Position numbers and translations under genes: made by a program. The notes beneath the pieces were generated by a model that saw only the letters and a program-made list of their open reading frames with translations, had not been told where the DNA came from and did no database searches. A stretch of DNA of 64,000 nt, taken from the NCBI RefSeq assembly GCF_003323735.1, contig NZ_QOIM01000018.1:124001-188000 (forward strand). Reading direction: 5' to 3'. Shown here piece after piece: positions 1-8,282 of this stretch. The DNA comes from Streptomyces reniochalinae. Its GTDB lineage: Bacteria; Actinomycetota; Actinomycetes; Streptomycetales; Streptomycetaceae. Every line of letters starts with the position of its first letter. Within the stretch, counting starts at the first letter, position 1.

Positions 1-77
1 CAGGCCGTGACCAGCACCGTGAGCAGCGCGAGGAACACGGGCAGACGTGTCCGTGCGGCCATGCCGTGCCCGTCCAT
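1..77 (-). CDS. 5' end of a gene running off the left edge, N-terminal membrane or signal segment
   Basis: Only the first 25 or so codons are inside the window. Read on the minus strand from an ATG at 77 (or an in-frame ATG at 62), the peptide begins with a few polar and basic residues (the stretch MAARTR before the core) and then a hydrophobic run, VFLALLTVLVTA. That pattern fits a signal peptide or first membrane helix of an exported protein. The family cannot be told from this fragment. It is divergent from the PRC-barrel gene at 215, so the 78-214 stretch probably carries both promoters. Confidence 0.4.
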   Translation of the reverse strand, partial: MDGHGMAARTRLPVFLALLTVLVTA

Positions 78-214
78 ACGCGCCCCCGTCCAAGCGTCCG
101 CGGCTGCGAGCGGGTCAGGACCGTACCAGCGGCGCCCCGCACCGGCCAGACCGCCGGGTGCCGCGCGGGAACCGGTGCCACTATGGAGACAGGCCCCCCG
201 AATGTGGAGGAAAG

Positions 215-571
215 ATGTTCGAACCGGACGACATCCGGGAGTGGCGCGGACACGACGTGGTCGACGGCAGCGGCAGCAGGATCGGCTCGCTGGAGTCGGT
301 GTACGTGGACACCGCCACCGACCAGCCCTCCTTCGCCACCGTGACCGTGGGCATGCCCACCCGCCACCGCCTGGTCTTCGTTCCCCTGGCCGGAGCCACC
401 GTCGGTCCCCGGTACCTCAAGGTGAAATACCCGAAGGGCCAGGTGAAGGACGCCCCGTCCCTCGGAACCGACGATGTGCTCGCCGCCGAGGACGAGCCGT
501 CCGTCTACGCGCACTACGAGCTGGAGTACGTCCCCGGCGCGGGCGGCGAACGCCGCCTGGCGCGCCGCTGA
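215..571 (+). CDS. PRC-barrel domain protein
   Basis: Small soluble protein of 118 residues. The N-terminal half shows the PRC-barrel pattern: WRGHDVVDGSGSRIGSLESV, then the beta-rich segment with MPTRHRLVFVPL. The tail is acidic and ends in a YAHYELEY motif common in actinobacterial PRC-barrel proteins. The start is the ATG at 215 because GGAGG lies 5 nt upstream; an ATG at 47 in the same frame would add a low-complexity Arg/Pro extension unlike the family. PRC barrels are protein- or RNA-contact modules (RimM, photosynthetic reaction centre H subunit). The specific role here is unknown. A 56-residue membrane protein follows after 15 nt, so the two are probably co-transcribed. Confidence 0.75.
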   Translation: MFEPDDIREWRGHDVVDGSGSRIGSLESVYVDTATDQPSFATVTVGMPTRHRLVFVPLAGATVGPRYLKVKYPKGQVKDAPSLGTDDVLAAEDEPSVYAHYELEYVPGAGGERRLARR

Positions 572-586
572 GCGGGGGAGGGTGAG

Positions 587-757
587 ATGGCGCTGTTCCT
601 GTTCCTGGTCCTCGTGGCCATCGCGCTGGGCATCCTCGGCGCGGTCCTCAAGGGCCTCTTCTATCTGCTGATCATCGGTATCGTCGTCGCCCTGATCGCC
701 TTCTTGTGGGCGGCCTACCGCATCACCACCCGCACCGGCAGACGCCGCGTGCGGTGA
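587..757 (+). CDS. Small hydrophobic membrane protein, 56 aa
   Basis: Starts at the ATG at 587 behind a GGGGGAGGGTG ribosome site and ends at 757. Nearly the whole protein is hydrophobic: two back-to-back membrane segments (about residues 2-20 and 23-45) with LKG between them, then a basic tail (RITTRTGRRRVR) that should stay in the cytoplasm. It lies 15 nt after the PRC-barrel gene and directly before a strong hairpin, so the two genes form a small transcription unit. Similar tiny hydrophobic proteins are often annotated in Streptomyces without a function. It is too short for an ordinary gene finder, but the coding pattern and ribosome site are convincing. Confidence 0.6.
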   Translation: MALFLFLVLVAIALGILGAVLKGLFYLLIIGIVVALIAFLWAAYRITTRTGRRRVR

Positions 758-760
758 CCC

Positions 761-782
761 GGCGGGCCCTGTGGGGCCCGCC
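761..782 (+). terminator. Hairpin terminator after the PRC-barrel/membrane protein unit
   Basis: A perfect 9-bp GC stem, GGCGGGCCC at 761-769 and GGGCCCGCC at 774-782, with a 4-nt loop, begins 3 nt after the stop codon at 757. There is no T-run, as is usual for terminators in very GC-rich actinobacteria. Confidence 0.6.
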
Positions 783-917
783 GGGGGCCTCGTGCCGAGC
801 GGCCCGCGCCCGCCGGCCCCAACCCCCGCTGAGCGTGCCCGCGCCCTCCGGGTGCCCGCGTCGAGGGGCTCCGCCCGCCCGCCGCCCCGAGGGCGGGCGA
901 CCCGGGCGGGGGCTTCG

Positions 918-1529
918 TCATCGTCGACCGGAGGTGGTGGAGCGGTCTCGGATTCCGTCCAGGAGGTAGGTGGTGCGGCGGTCGTAGTCGTCTCGCGGCG
1001 GGCGTTCGCCGTGTTTGAGGGCGAGGGCGTTGTCGAGGACCAGTGCGTGGAGGTCGCCCGCCGTGAACTCCGGCCGAAGCGCGCCGGAGGCTCGTGCCGC
1101 TGCGGTCAGCTCCTCGTTGGTCTGACTTCCGACCCGGCAGATCTCCATGAGCTGCTGTGAGTGCGGATACGTCCGCAGCAGGACGTCGTTGAAGGCGGGC
1201 TGGCGGTACTGGAGGTCGCGGATCGCGGTGAGGTAGTAGGTGAGGCGCTCGCCGATGTCGTCGATGGTGCGCGTGTGGTCGATGACGGCGAACAGCTCAT
1301 TCGCCACGACCTGTTCGATGACGGCTTCGATCAGGCCGATCCGCCCACCGAACCGGTTGAAGATCGTGGCCTTGCTCACCCCCGCCGCCTGGGCGACCTC
1401 CTCCAGCGGCACGGTCAGGCCCCGTCCCCGGAAGGCGCCGATCGCGGCAGAGCGGATCTGTGCGGAATTGCGCCGGGCGTCGGCGCGCAGCCGGGGTTCC
1501 GGAGGTCCCGCACCGGCCATCGCCCTCAC
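918..1529 (-). CDS. TetR family transcriptional regulator
   Basis: A 203-residue TetR-type repressor. The N-terminal DNA-binding domain (about residues 20-70) contains the helix-turn-helix VPLEEVAQAAGVSKATIFNR followed by the typical FGGRIGLIEAV helix. The C-terminal part is an all-helical ligand and dimer domain. The start is taken as GTG at 1529; the in-frame ATG at 1520 is also possible. It is divergent from the NmrA-like reductase at 1673, and the 143-bp gap carries two copies of a TGAC-N7-GTCA palindrome, so it most likely represses that reductase and perhaps itself. The ligand is unknown. Confidence 0.85.
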   Translation of the reverse strand: MRAMAGAGPPEPRLRADARRNSAQIRSAAIGAFRGRGLTVPLEEVAQAAGVSKATIFNRFGGRIGLIEAVIEQVVANELFAVIDHTRTIDDIGERLTYYLTAIRDLQYRQPAFNDVLLRTYPHSQQLMEICRVGSQTNEELTAAARASGALRPEFTAGDLHALVLDNALALKHGERPPRDDYDRRTTYLLDGIRDRSTTSGRR

Positions 1530-1551
1530 CGCCCCAACCTGTCGCCGTAAT

Positions 1552-1580
1552 TTGACTTGCTTGGTCAGCTTACCTACCGT
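1552..1580 (+). promoter_or_regulatory. Candidate promoter of the NmrA-like reductase
   Basis: TTGACT at 1552-1557 and TACCGT at 1575-1580 are separated by 17 bp and point to the reductase gene. The -35 box lies inside the first TetR-type palindrome (1553-1567), a layout that would give direct repression. Confidence 0.45.
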
Positions 1581-1613
1581 CGTCGACGGAAGAGAAACTG
1601 ACCCGCATGGTCA
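1553..1613. promoter_or_regulatory. Two candidate TetR operators
   Basis: TGACTTGCTTGGTCA at 1553-1567 and TGACCCGCATGGTCA at 1599-1613 share the form TGACYYGCWTGGTCA, with centres 46 bp apart. Both lie in the gap between the divergent tetR and reductase genes. Two near-identical 15-bp palindromes in a short intergenic region are good evidence of a regulator binding site, here probably the adjacent TetR protein. Confidence 0.55.
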
Positions 1614-1672
1614 ATTTGTGGTTCCGTCCACCGTCGAGACCGGCGCCGTGGGCGCTCAGGAAGGTCGAGAAC

Positions 1673-2527
1673 ATGATCGTTGTCACCGGCGCCACCGGTG
1701 GGCTGGGCGGCGCCACCGTCGAGCACCTCCTCCGGCGCGTACCCGCCGACCGGATCGGTGTCAGCGTCCGCGACACCGCCAAGGCGCGCCACTTCGCCGA
1801 CCGTGGCGTGCGCGTGCGGCAGGGCTCCTACGAGGACCCCGGCGCGCTGCTCCACTCATTCGCCGGTGCCGATCAGGTCCTTGTGGTGTCCGGCAACGAC
1901 CCGGCCGCCGACGTGGTCGGCCTGCACCGCAACGCCGTCGAAGCCGCGGTCGCGGCCGGTGCCCGGCGGGTCCTCTACACGAGCCAGCACGGTGCCGTCC
2001 CCGGCAACCCGTACCGGCCGTCGGACATCCACACCGCCACCGAGGCGATCCTCGGCGACTCCTCGGTCGCCTGGACCGCACTGCGCAACGGCGCCTACGG
2101 CCCGCTGGATCAGGTTCTCGGACCGTGGCAGCGGACCGGCGTGATCGCCCAGCCGGCAGACGGCCCCGTGCCGTACACCGACCGTGCCGACATAGCCGAG
2201 GCCACCGCGGTCATCCTCGCCGGCGACCGTTCCGTCGACGGCCCCGTCGCCCTCACCGCGCCGACCGCCGTCACCTTCGACGACTTCGCCCAGATCGCCT
2301 CCGACCTGACCGGCCGCACCGTCAAGCGCATCGTCCTGGACGACGAACAGTGGGTCGCCGACCAGACCGCGATCGGTGTGCCGGAGCAGGCGGCCCGATC
2401 CATGCTCACCTGGTATCAGGCAGCCCGCGCGGGCTACTTCGCCGAAGCCGGCCCCCTGCTGGCCGAACTCCTCGGCCGCGAGCCCCGCACCGCCGCTGAC
2501 CGGCTCGCGGCCCACCTCGCCACCTGA
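1673..2527 (+). CDS. NmrA-like NAD(P)-binding reductase (atypical SDR)
   Basis: A 284-residue Rossmann protein of the NmrA / quinone oxidoreductase 2 type. The nucleotide-binding motif VTGATGGLGGATV opens the protein at about residues 3-15. The SDR catalytic Tyr-x3-Lys is absent, as is usual for this atypical group. Members reduce quinones or sense the NAD(P) redox state. The start is the ATG at 1673, which puts the glycine motif at the extreme N-terminus as expected; the in-frame ATG at 1607 would overlap the second operator. It is divergent from a TetR regulator, the usual arrangement for an inducible detoxifying reductase. The substrate cannot be told from the sequence. Confidence 0.8.
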   Translation: MIVVTGATGGLGGATVEHLLRRVPADRIGVSVRDTAKARHFADRGVRVRQGSYEDPGALLHSFAGADQVLVVSGNDPAADVVGLHRNAVEAAVAAGARRVLYTSQHGAVPGNPYRPSDIHTATEAILGDSSVAWTALRNGAYGPLDQVLGPWQRTGVIAQPADGPVPYTDRADIAEATAVILAGDRSVDGPVALTAPTAVTFDDFAQIASDLTGRTVKRIVLDDEQWVADQTAIGVPEQAARSMLTWYQAARAGYFAEAGPLLAELLGREPRTAADRLAAHLAT

Positions 2528-2566
2528 AGCCGAGCCTCCTGCGATCTCCTGGTCGTCGCTCCGGGC

Positions 2567-2690
2567 GTGCCCTCGGGCGGACGCGGTGGGCGCGGATCGA
2601 GCCGCTGTTCCCGAGCCGAACACCACGGCGTGGCGCCCCGAGAGCGTGGCCGCCCGCCCACCAAGCAGGACGTCGTTCCGGCGGACCAGG
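2567..2690 (+). pseudogene. Remnant of an IS5/DUF4096-type transposase N-terminus
   Basis: In the frame from 2584 the sequence reads RWARIEPLFPSRTPRRG, the opening of the DUF4096 domain that starts many IS5-family transposases. The frame then breaks, and the expected GRPP motif appears only in another frame (ERGRPPTKQDV). No DDE residues, terminal inverted repeats or target duplication are visible, so this is a decayed fragment. The rest of the 2528-2844 gap holds a hairpin at 2785-2813 and nothing else I can name. Confidence 0.5.
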
Positions 2691-2784
2691 CGTACCCCTC
2701 CCGCGCTCCGCGGGCACCCGCCCGTGCGCGGCTCCTGGCAGTGACCCCGTCCCCGCAGACCAGCGCGGACGGACGCGGGCACCC

Positions 2785-2813
2785 TCGTCCGGTCCGCCAG
2801 ACGATCCGGACGA
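2785..2813. terminator. Hairpin between convergent genes
   Basis: TCGTCCGG at 2785-2792 pairs perfectly with CCGGACGA at 2806-2813 around a 13-nt loop. It lies just beyond the stop of the minus-strand acetyltransferase and after the reductase and transposase remnant, so it may terminate transcription from either side. Confidence 0.4.
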
Positions 2814-2844
2814 AGCCGCCCAGTCGTGGTGCGGTTCCCCTGCC

Positions 2845-3690
2845 CTACTGGCCGCGGGCCGGCTGGTTGGCGATCAGCAGGGTCGTACCGGCCGGGCGGA
2901 ATCCCAGGCGGGCGTAGATGCGGGCGACTGCCTCGTCGGCGTAGGCGAGGAAGACGGTGCCCACGCCGCGGTCGCGAGCGTGGGCGACCAGGGCCGCCAT
3001 GACGGCAGCGCCCAGACCCCGGCGGCGAGCTGAGGGAAGAGTGCCGATTCCGCCGATCTCGGTGGTGCTGTCCGACGGGTGGTAATGGCCCGCGGCGAGC
3101 GGAGTTCCGTCCGGGGCGAAGGCGGCGATCAGCGTCTTGTCGCCAGTGCGCAGGGAGGGGCGGACCGTCTCCACCGTGCCGTCGGAGGTGAGGTGTCCGG
3201 CTGCCGCGTCCAACTCCGCGCGGCCCGCCGGTCCGACCGCCGTGCCCTCGTCGGCGAACGCCAGCCGGGGAAGGGCGAGTACGGCAGGCAGCGCGGGGTC
3301 GTCGGCCTCCACGGGCCGGATCGTGACACCGTCCGCCACGGGCGGCCGGGGCAGCCGATGCTGCCGCCCGAGAACCATCAGCGGGCGTTCGGCCACCGGG
3401 AGTCCCGCTTCCACGAGGCGGCCGCGCAGCGCCGGCGTCACCTCGGCGAGCCATTCGAAGGTCTCCGGAACGCCCAGCTCGCGCTGGCGGGCGCGCACCA
3501 GGGCGATGTCCTCGGCGGTGGGCGTCACGGCGGTTGTGCCGGGGCGAGCATGGTTCGGCCCGCCGTAGTACGGGGCGCCCGCCTCTGTGCGAACGAAGAG
3601 GCAGAAGCTGCCCCACGCCTCGGCCTCGGCGAACGACAGCGGCACCGTGGCGTAGTACCGCTCTATGCGTTCACGCGGAGACTCACTCAT
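2845..3690 (-). CDS. GNAT family N-acetyltransferase
   Basis: About 281 residues. The C-terminal third is a GNAT domain: the acetyl-CoA pyrophosphate loop appears as RRRGLGAAVMAAL, preceded by EIGGIGTLPSA and followed by VFLAYADEAVARIYARLGF, the usual motif A and B pattern. The N-terminal half resembles the arm found in Streptomyces two-part GNAT proteins. The start is taken at the ATG at 3690; an ATG at 3699 is equally placed, while the frame extends to 3801 with a poorer composition. The acceptor substrate is unknown. It is divergent from the DUF574 methyltransferase at 3867. Confidence 0.8.
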   Translation of the reverse strand: MSESPRERIERYYATVPLSFAEAEAWGSFCLFVRTEAGAPYYGGPNHARPGTTAVTPTAEDIALVRARQRELGVPETFEWLAEVTPALRGRLVEAGLPVAERPLMVLGRQHRLPRPPVADGVTIRPVEADDPALPAVLALPRLAFADEGTAVGPAGRAELDAAAGHLTSDGTVETVRPSLRTGDKTLIAAFAPDGTPLAAGHYHPSDSTTEIGGIGTLPSARRRGLGAAVMAALVAHARDRGVGTVFLAYADEAVARIYARLGFRPAGTTLLIANQPARGQ

Positions 3691-3866
3691 GCGAGGCATC
3701 CCACCACAGGGCGATGCGACAGCGCTCCCGAAAATGCGGGACGAGTCGCCCCGGGCACGGGGAACAGCGCGATCGAACGAAGACCCGCGGCGGAAAGCCA
3801 TCTGGCGGCAGGGGGCACCGGGAGGCCAGGGTGTACCGGACGGAACTCGACGTGATCGGAGCCCTT

Positions 3867-4727
3867 GTGAACGACAGTCAACGGACGGACGGCGGCGGAC
3901 GCGACCTCGGCCTGGGGATGCCGCACTCCGCCCGCATGTACGACTACTACCTGGGCGGCAAGACCAACTACGAAATGGACCGGGCGGGGGCGGAGGAGGC
4001 GCTGAAGGGGTGGCCCGCGGCCCGCAGCGCCGCCCGCGCCAACCGCGCGTTCATGCACCGCGCCACCAGGGCGCTCGCCCGGCAGGGCTTCCGCCAGTTC
4101 CTCGACATCGGCACCGGCATTCCCACCAGCCCCAACCTCCACGAGGTGGCCCAGGCCGCGTGCCCCGAGGCGCGTGTCGTCTACGCCGACAACGACCCCA
4201 TCGTCCTCACCCACGCCCGCGCGCTCCTCGACAGCACCCCGGAGGGCCGCACGGAGTACGTCGAAGGGGATATCACCGCGCCCGAGTCGATCCTCGGCGA
4301 CGGTGCGCTGGCCCGGACGCTCGACCTCGCACAGCCGGTCGTGCTGTCCATCAACGCCGTGCTGCACTTCGTACCCGACGACCGCGACCCGTACGGCATC
4401 GTCTCGCGGCTCCTCGCAGCGCTGTCGCCCGGCTCCGCGCTGTGTCTGACCCACGTCACCGCCGACATCGACCCCGGGGGCGTCGGCCGGCTGGTGGACA
4501 TCTACAACGCCAAGGGCGTTCCGACCCAGGCCCGCACCCGTGCGGACGTCGAGAAGTTCTTCACCGGACTCGACCTGCTGGAGCCGGGTGTCCACCTCGC
4601 GCACAAGTGGCGCCCTGAGAACGCCACGGTGCCCGCCCAGACCCGCGCCACAGGGGCCACACGCTTCGACTCGGTGACCGACGGTCAGGTGAGCCTGTGG
4701 GCGGGCGTCGGTATCAAGCCCGCGTGA
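3867..4727 (+). CDS. SAM-dependent methyltransferase, DUF574 family
   Basis: A 286-residue protein of the DUF574 / Methyltransf_19 family, which is greatly expanded in Streptomyces. It has the diagnostic opening HSARMYDYYLGGKTNYEMD, the SAM-binding loop FLDIGTGIPTSPNLHEVAQ, the acidic residue after strand 2 (VVYADNDPIV) and a post-motif VVLSINAVLHFVPD. The start is GTG at 3867, with GGAG 5 nt upstream; the frame is open further upstream but carries no family motif there. Targets of this family are mostly unknown. A long imperfect hairpin lies downstream at 4759-4818. Confidence 0.85.
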   Translation: MNDSQRTDGGGRDLGLGMPHSARMYDYYLGGKTNYEMDRAGAEEALKGWPAARSAARANRAFMHRATRALARQGFRQFLDIGTGIPTSPNLHEVAQAACPEARVVYADNDPIVLTHARALLDSTPEGRTEYVEGDITAPESILGDGALARTLDLAQPVVLSINAVLHFVPDDRDPYGIVSRLLAALSPGSALCLTHVTADIDPGGVGRLVDIYNAKGVPTQARTRADVEKFFTGLDLLEPGVHLAHKWRPENATVPAQTRATGATRFDSVTDGQVSLWAGVGIKPA

Positions 4728-4758
4728 ACCGGCACGAACCGGCGGAAGGTGCGTGGGC

Positions 4759-4818
4759 GCGTGGAGGGGGCGCCCGCCGCACGAGAGCCCGCCGGCACAA
4801 GGCGCCCCCTTCCCACGC
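4759..4818 (+). terminator. Large imperfect hairpin after the methyltransferase gene
   Basis: The arm GCGTGGAGGGGGCGCC at 4759-4774 pairs with GGCGCCCCCTTCCCACGC at 4801-4818, with a small bulge and a 26-nt loop. It lies 31 nt after the methyltransferase stop and before the sugar operon, so it is a likely terminator. The rest of the 4728-4976 gap contains a direct repeat of CGCCTCGCCGGC (near 4816 and 4850) and the leader of the next operon. Confidence 0.4.
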
Positions 4819-4976
4819 CTCGCCGGCACACAGCACCGCCGTGAACGCCTCGCCGGCGCGAGGTGTCCCGCGGTCCGTCGTGATGAAGATGTAAGGACAA
4901 CAGCTCTTTACGTCATGCGGGCCCCGTGCCAGCCTTCAACCTTCCGGCACGATCTCTGTCGCAAGGAGGGACCCGG

Positions 4977-6374
4977 ATGGGAGTCATCGCGCGGCGAACC
5001 GCCCTGCGAGCCGCCGTCCTCGGAGCGGGTTCCGCGGCGCTCGCAGGCTGCGGGAGCGCGCTGGATCCACGCGGGGACGCGGGTGGAGGCGTGGCGCTGA
5101 CGGTCGCCACCAACGCCGTCCCGGGTGGCAAGAACGCCGACGAGGCGGACTGGATCGAGAAGTGGGTCATCCCCCGCTTCGTGGCGGGGCAGAAGGCCAA
5201 GGGTGCGGACGTCCGCGTCGAGTTCCTTCCCAGCGGCGTCGACGACGAGCAGTACAAGACCAAGCTCGCCCTCGATCTCAAGGCCCAGGCGGGGCCCGAC
5301 ATCATGGGGCTCGACGGCATCTGGGTGGGGGAGTTCGCGCAGGCCCGGTACGTCGAACCGCTGCGTGACGTGGCCGGCGACGGCATGGCCGGCTGGGAGG
5401 GCTGGCGGCAGATCGGCCCCAAGGTGCGCTCGCTGGCCCGGTTCGAGGACCAGCTGTACGGCATACCCGCGGGCACGGACGCCCGGGTCCTCTACTTCCA
5501 CAAGCCCCTGTTCCGCAAGGCCGGACTGCCCACCGACTGGCGCCCCGCGAGCTGGCAGGACGTCCTCGACGCGGCCCGCGAGCTGAAGCGGCTGGAGGGC
5601 GTCACCCCGCTCCAGATCAACGCCGGCACCGCCATGGGTGAGGCCACCACCATGCAGGGGGTGCTGCCGCTGCTGGCGGGTGCGGGCGGCTGGGTGTCCA
5701 AGGGCGACAGGTGGTACGGCGACACCCCCGAGCTCCGCGCGGTGCTGGGCTTCTACCGCGACGTGTACGGGGGCGGTCTGGGCGATCCGAGGCTTCAGCA
5801 GGAGGCCAAGGGGCGCGACAAGTCCTTCGAGCGGTTCTCCGAGGGCAAGCTCGGCATTCTCGCCGAGGGCGACTACCTCTGGCGGGACGTGCTCGCTCCC
5901 GAGACGGGAACCGCCGCCATGAAAAGGCGTGACAACGATGTCGGATATGCCCTGTTCCCGGCCCGCGCGCCCGGCGAGGGCCTCGGCGGCCGTGACCACG
6001 TCAGCGTCTCAGGCGGCGCCGTCCACGTCCTCAACCCGCACACCCGCCACCCCCGGGCCGCCTTCGAACTGCTGACCGCGCTGCACTCCGCGGCGGCGCT
6101 CAGGGCCCGGCTCGGCGACAGCGCCATGATCACCGAACGCGACGACGTCAACGACGTGGTCCTCGACCAGGACCCCATGCTCCGCTTCTGCGCCGACAAG
6201 GCGCTCCCCGTCACCACCTACCGGCCCCCGCTCGCCGCCTACACGGCGGTCTCCCTCGCGCTCCAGGAGGCCACGGCGCAGGTCGTCGCGGGAAAGAGCC
6301 CAGGCCAGGCCGCGCAGACCTACCGCGAGGAGCTCTTGGAGGTGCTCGGTGGCAGCGACCACGTCATCGGCTGA
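4977..6374 (+). CDS. Carbohydrate ABC transporter substrate-binding lipoprotein
   Basis: Binds a sugar outside the membrane and delivers it to the two permeases that follow. The 465-residue precursor starts with a twin-arginine type signal (ARRTALRAAVLGAG) and a lipobox LAGC with the lipidated Cys at residue 25. The mature part has the family 1 extracellular solute-binding pattern (WIEKWVIPRF, GPDIMGLDGIWVGEFAQA, YGIPAGTDARVLYF). The start is the ATG at 4977, 6 nt after AAGGAGGG. It heads the eight-gene operon ending at 15514 and overlaps the first permease gene by 26 nt. The downstream GH38 mannosidase suggests a mannose-containing ligand, but the ligand itself is not readable. Confidence 0.88.
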   Translation: MGVIARRTALRAAVLGAGSAALAGCGSALDPRGDAGGGVALTVATNAVPGGKNADEADWIEKWVIPRFVAGQKAKGADVRVEFLPSGVDDEQYKTKLALDLKAQAGPDIMGLDGIWVGEFAQARYVEPLRDVAGDGMAGWEGWRQIGPKVRSLARFEDQLYGIPAGTDARVLYFHKPLFRKAGLPTDWRPASWQDVLDAARELKRLEGVTPLQINAGTAMGEATTMQGVLPLLAGAGGWVSKGDRWYGDTPELRAVLGFYRDVYGGGLGDPRLQQEAKGRDKSFERFSEGKLGILAEGDYLWRDVLAPETGTAAMKRRDNDVGYALFPARAPGEGLGGRDHVSVSGGAVHVLNPHTRHPRAAFELLTALHSAAALRARLGDSAMITERDDVNDVVLDQDPMLRFCADKALPVTTYRPPLAAYTAVSLALQEATAQVVAGKSPGQAAQTYREELLEVLGGSDHVIG

Positions 6375-7425
6375 GACCGCGACCCGGACGGGCGGACAGC
6401 TCCCCGACGGGGAGGGCACCCAGGGCGGCGAACCCGGGCGGGACGCGGCCGGGCTGGGCCGCCGCAGGGCCGCCGCCTTCGTCGCCCCGGCACTCGTCCT
6501 GATCGCGCTCTTCCTCGTGCTGCCCGCGGTCTGGACGCTGTACCTGGGCGCCACCGACTACCGGCTCACCGGCATCCCCGCCATCGACCCCGCCTTCGTC
6601 GGCCTCGACAACGTCACCAAGGCGCTCGGCGACGACGACTTCCTGCACTCCCTGTGGCTGACCCTGCTGTTCGTCCTCGGCTCGGCCGTCATCGGCCAGG
6701 CCGGACTCGGCTTCGCCCTCGCCTGGTGGATGCGGGAGCGCACGGGCTGGCTCAAGACCACCCTCGAAGCGCTCGTCATGCTGGCGTGGATCCTGCCCAG
6801 CTCGGTCGTCGCGTTCTTGTGGATCGCCTTCCTCGACCGCGACGGCGGCACCCTCAACACCCTGCTCCACACCCCGGGCGCCGCCTGGCTGCTGGACCAT
6901 CCGATGCTGTCGATCGTCGTCTACAACATCTGGCGCGGCAGCGCCTTCTCGATGATGCTCTACAGCGCCGCCCTCGGAAACGTGCCCGCCTCCCACCTGG
7001 AGACCGCGCGGCTGGCCGGGGCGAGCGGGTGGCAGCAGCTGCGCGACGTGGTCTTCCCCCGCATCCGCGGCCACGTCCTGACGAACCTGCTGCTGATCAG
7101 CCTGTGGACGTTCAACGACTTCACCCCCTTCCTGATCACCGCCGGCGGCCCCAACGGGGCGACCGAGACCCTGCCCGTGCACATCTACAAGACCGCGCTC
7201 GGCAGCGGCGAGCTCGGTTACGGCGCCGCCCTCTCCTTCCTGATGCTGCTGATCAACCTCGTCGTCGCCGTCGTCTACCTGCGCCTGCTCGGGCAGAAGA
7301 ACAAGGCGCGCCGGAGCGGGAAGCGGCGGGCCGCGGCGCGCGGAAGCGGGGGAACCACCGGCGAGGGCGGCGCACCCGCCGCCCCGCACGCCGACGCGCC
7401 GGCCGCGAAGGAGGAGACCGCATGA
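6349..7425 (+). CDS. Sugar ABC transporter permease, MalF type
   Basis: A 358-residue inner-membrane protein with about six membrane helices (first at about residues 45-65). The cytoplasmic EAA loop that docks on the ATPase reads HLETARLAGASGWQQLRDVV. Both termini are long and polar, and the C-terminus is Lys/Arg- then Ala-rich. The start is GTG at 6349, which overlaps the end of the binding-protein gene; GGAGG sits 6 nt upstream, supporting translational coupling rather than a later start. It pairs with the MalG-type permease that starts at 7422 by an ATGA overlap. Confidence 0.87.
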   Translation: MAATTSSAETATRTGGQLPDGEGTQGGEPGRDAAGLGRRRAAAFVAPALVLIALFLVLPAVWTLYLGATDYRLTGIPAIDPAFVGLDNVTKALGDDDFLHSLWLTLLFVLGSAVIGQAGLGFALAWWMRERTGWLKTTLEALVMLAWILPSSVVAFLWIAFLDRDGGTLNTLLHTPGAAWLLDHPMLSIVVYNIWRGSAFSMMLYSAALGNVPASHLETARLAGASGWQQLRDVVFPRIRGHVLTNLLLISLWTFNDFTPFLITAGGPNGATETLPVHIYKTALGSGELGYGAALSFLMLLINLVVAVVYLRLLGQKNKARRSGKRRAAARGSGGTTGEGGAPAAPHADAPAAKEETA

Positions 7426-8282
7426 GTGCTGCGACCCCACGGCGCCCCGCCGACGGCCGCGGCGCGGTACGCGCACTGCTGCGCGGCGTCGGCGCCTACC
7501 TCCTGGTCGCCCTGGTGCTGGCGTTCTTCGCGCTGCCGATGCTCTGGCTGGCCAGCGCGCCCTTCGACAGGCGTCCCGGTATCACCGCCTCCCTGCCCGA
7601 CTTCACCCTCGCCAACTTCGCCCGGCTGTGGGACAACCCCAACGCCGTCAACTCGCTGGCCAGCTCGCTCGTCCTGGCCGTCGGCAGCGCCGTGCTCGTC
7701 GTCGCGCTCTCCGCGCTGGCCGCCTACGCGCTCAGCCGTGTCCACATCCGCGGCCGGGACGGGCTGCTGTACGCGCTGCTGCTGCTCTCCTCGATCGTCA
7801 CCGGCACCGCCGCGATGGTGCCGATCTTCCTGCTGGCGGCCGAACTCGACCTGGTCGACAGCTACCTGGGCGTCGTCCTCGTCCTCACCGGTGGGCTGCT
7901 GCCCGCGGCGATCTTCATTCTCAAGGACTTCATGGACACCACGCCGCGTTCCTACGAGGAGTCGGCGCGGGTCTTCGGCGCCTCGCCGCTGCGCGTCCTG
8001 CGGGATGTGGTCGTCCCCGTCGTACGGCCGGGCCTCGCGACGGTCGGGGTGTGGACTCTCGCCCAGGTGTGGGGCAACTTCCTCATTCCGTTCCTGCTGC
8101 TGCGCTCGCCCGACAAGTCGCCCGCCGCGGTCGTCATGTACACCTTCTACACCGAGGGCGGCCAGCCCGACCTGGCCCTCATCTCCACCTTCTCGCTCCT
8201 GTACTCCCTGCCGGTCGTGCTGATGTTCCTGTTCGTCAGCCGCCGCTACGGATTCCGTTTCCACGGAGGGATCAAGGCCTGA
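7422..8282 (+). CDS. Sugar ABC transporter permease, MalG type
   Basis: A 286-residue permease with six predicted membrane helices; the first is at about residues 25-47 (LLVALVLAFFALPMLWLA). The EAA loop is SYEESARVFGASPLRVLRDV. It forms the translocation pore together with the preceding MalF-type subunit. The start ATG at 7422 overlaps the previous stop (ATGA), and its own stop overlaps the ATPase start (TGATG at 8280-8284), so the transporter genes are strictly coupled. Confidence 0.87.
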   Translation: MSAATPRRPADGRGAVRALLRGVGAYLLVALVLAFFALPMLWLASAPFDRRPGITASLPDFTLANFARLWDNPNAVNSLASSLVLAVGSAVLVVALSALAAYALSRVHIRGRDGLLYALLLLSSIVTGTAAMVPIFLLAAELDLVDSYLGVVLVLTGGLLPAAIFILKDFMDTTPRSYEESARVFGASPLRVLRDVVVPVVRPGLATVGVWTLAQVWGNFLIPFLLLRSPDKSPAAVVMYTFYTEGGQPDLALISTFSLLYSLPVVLMFLFVSRRYGFRFHGGIKA

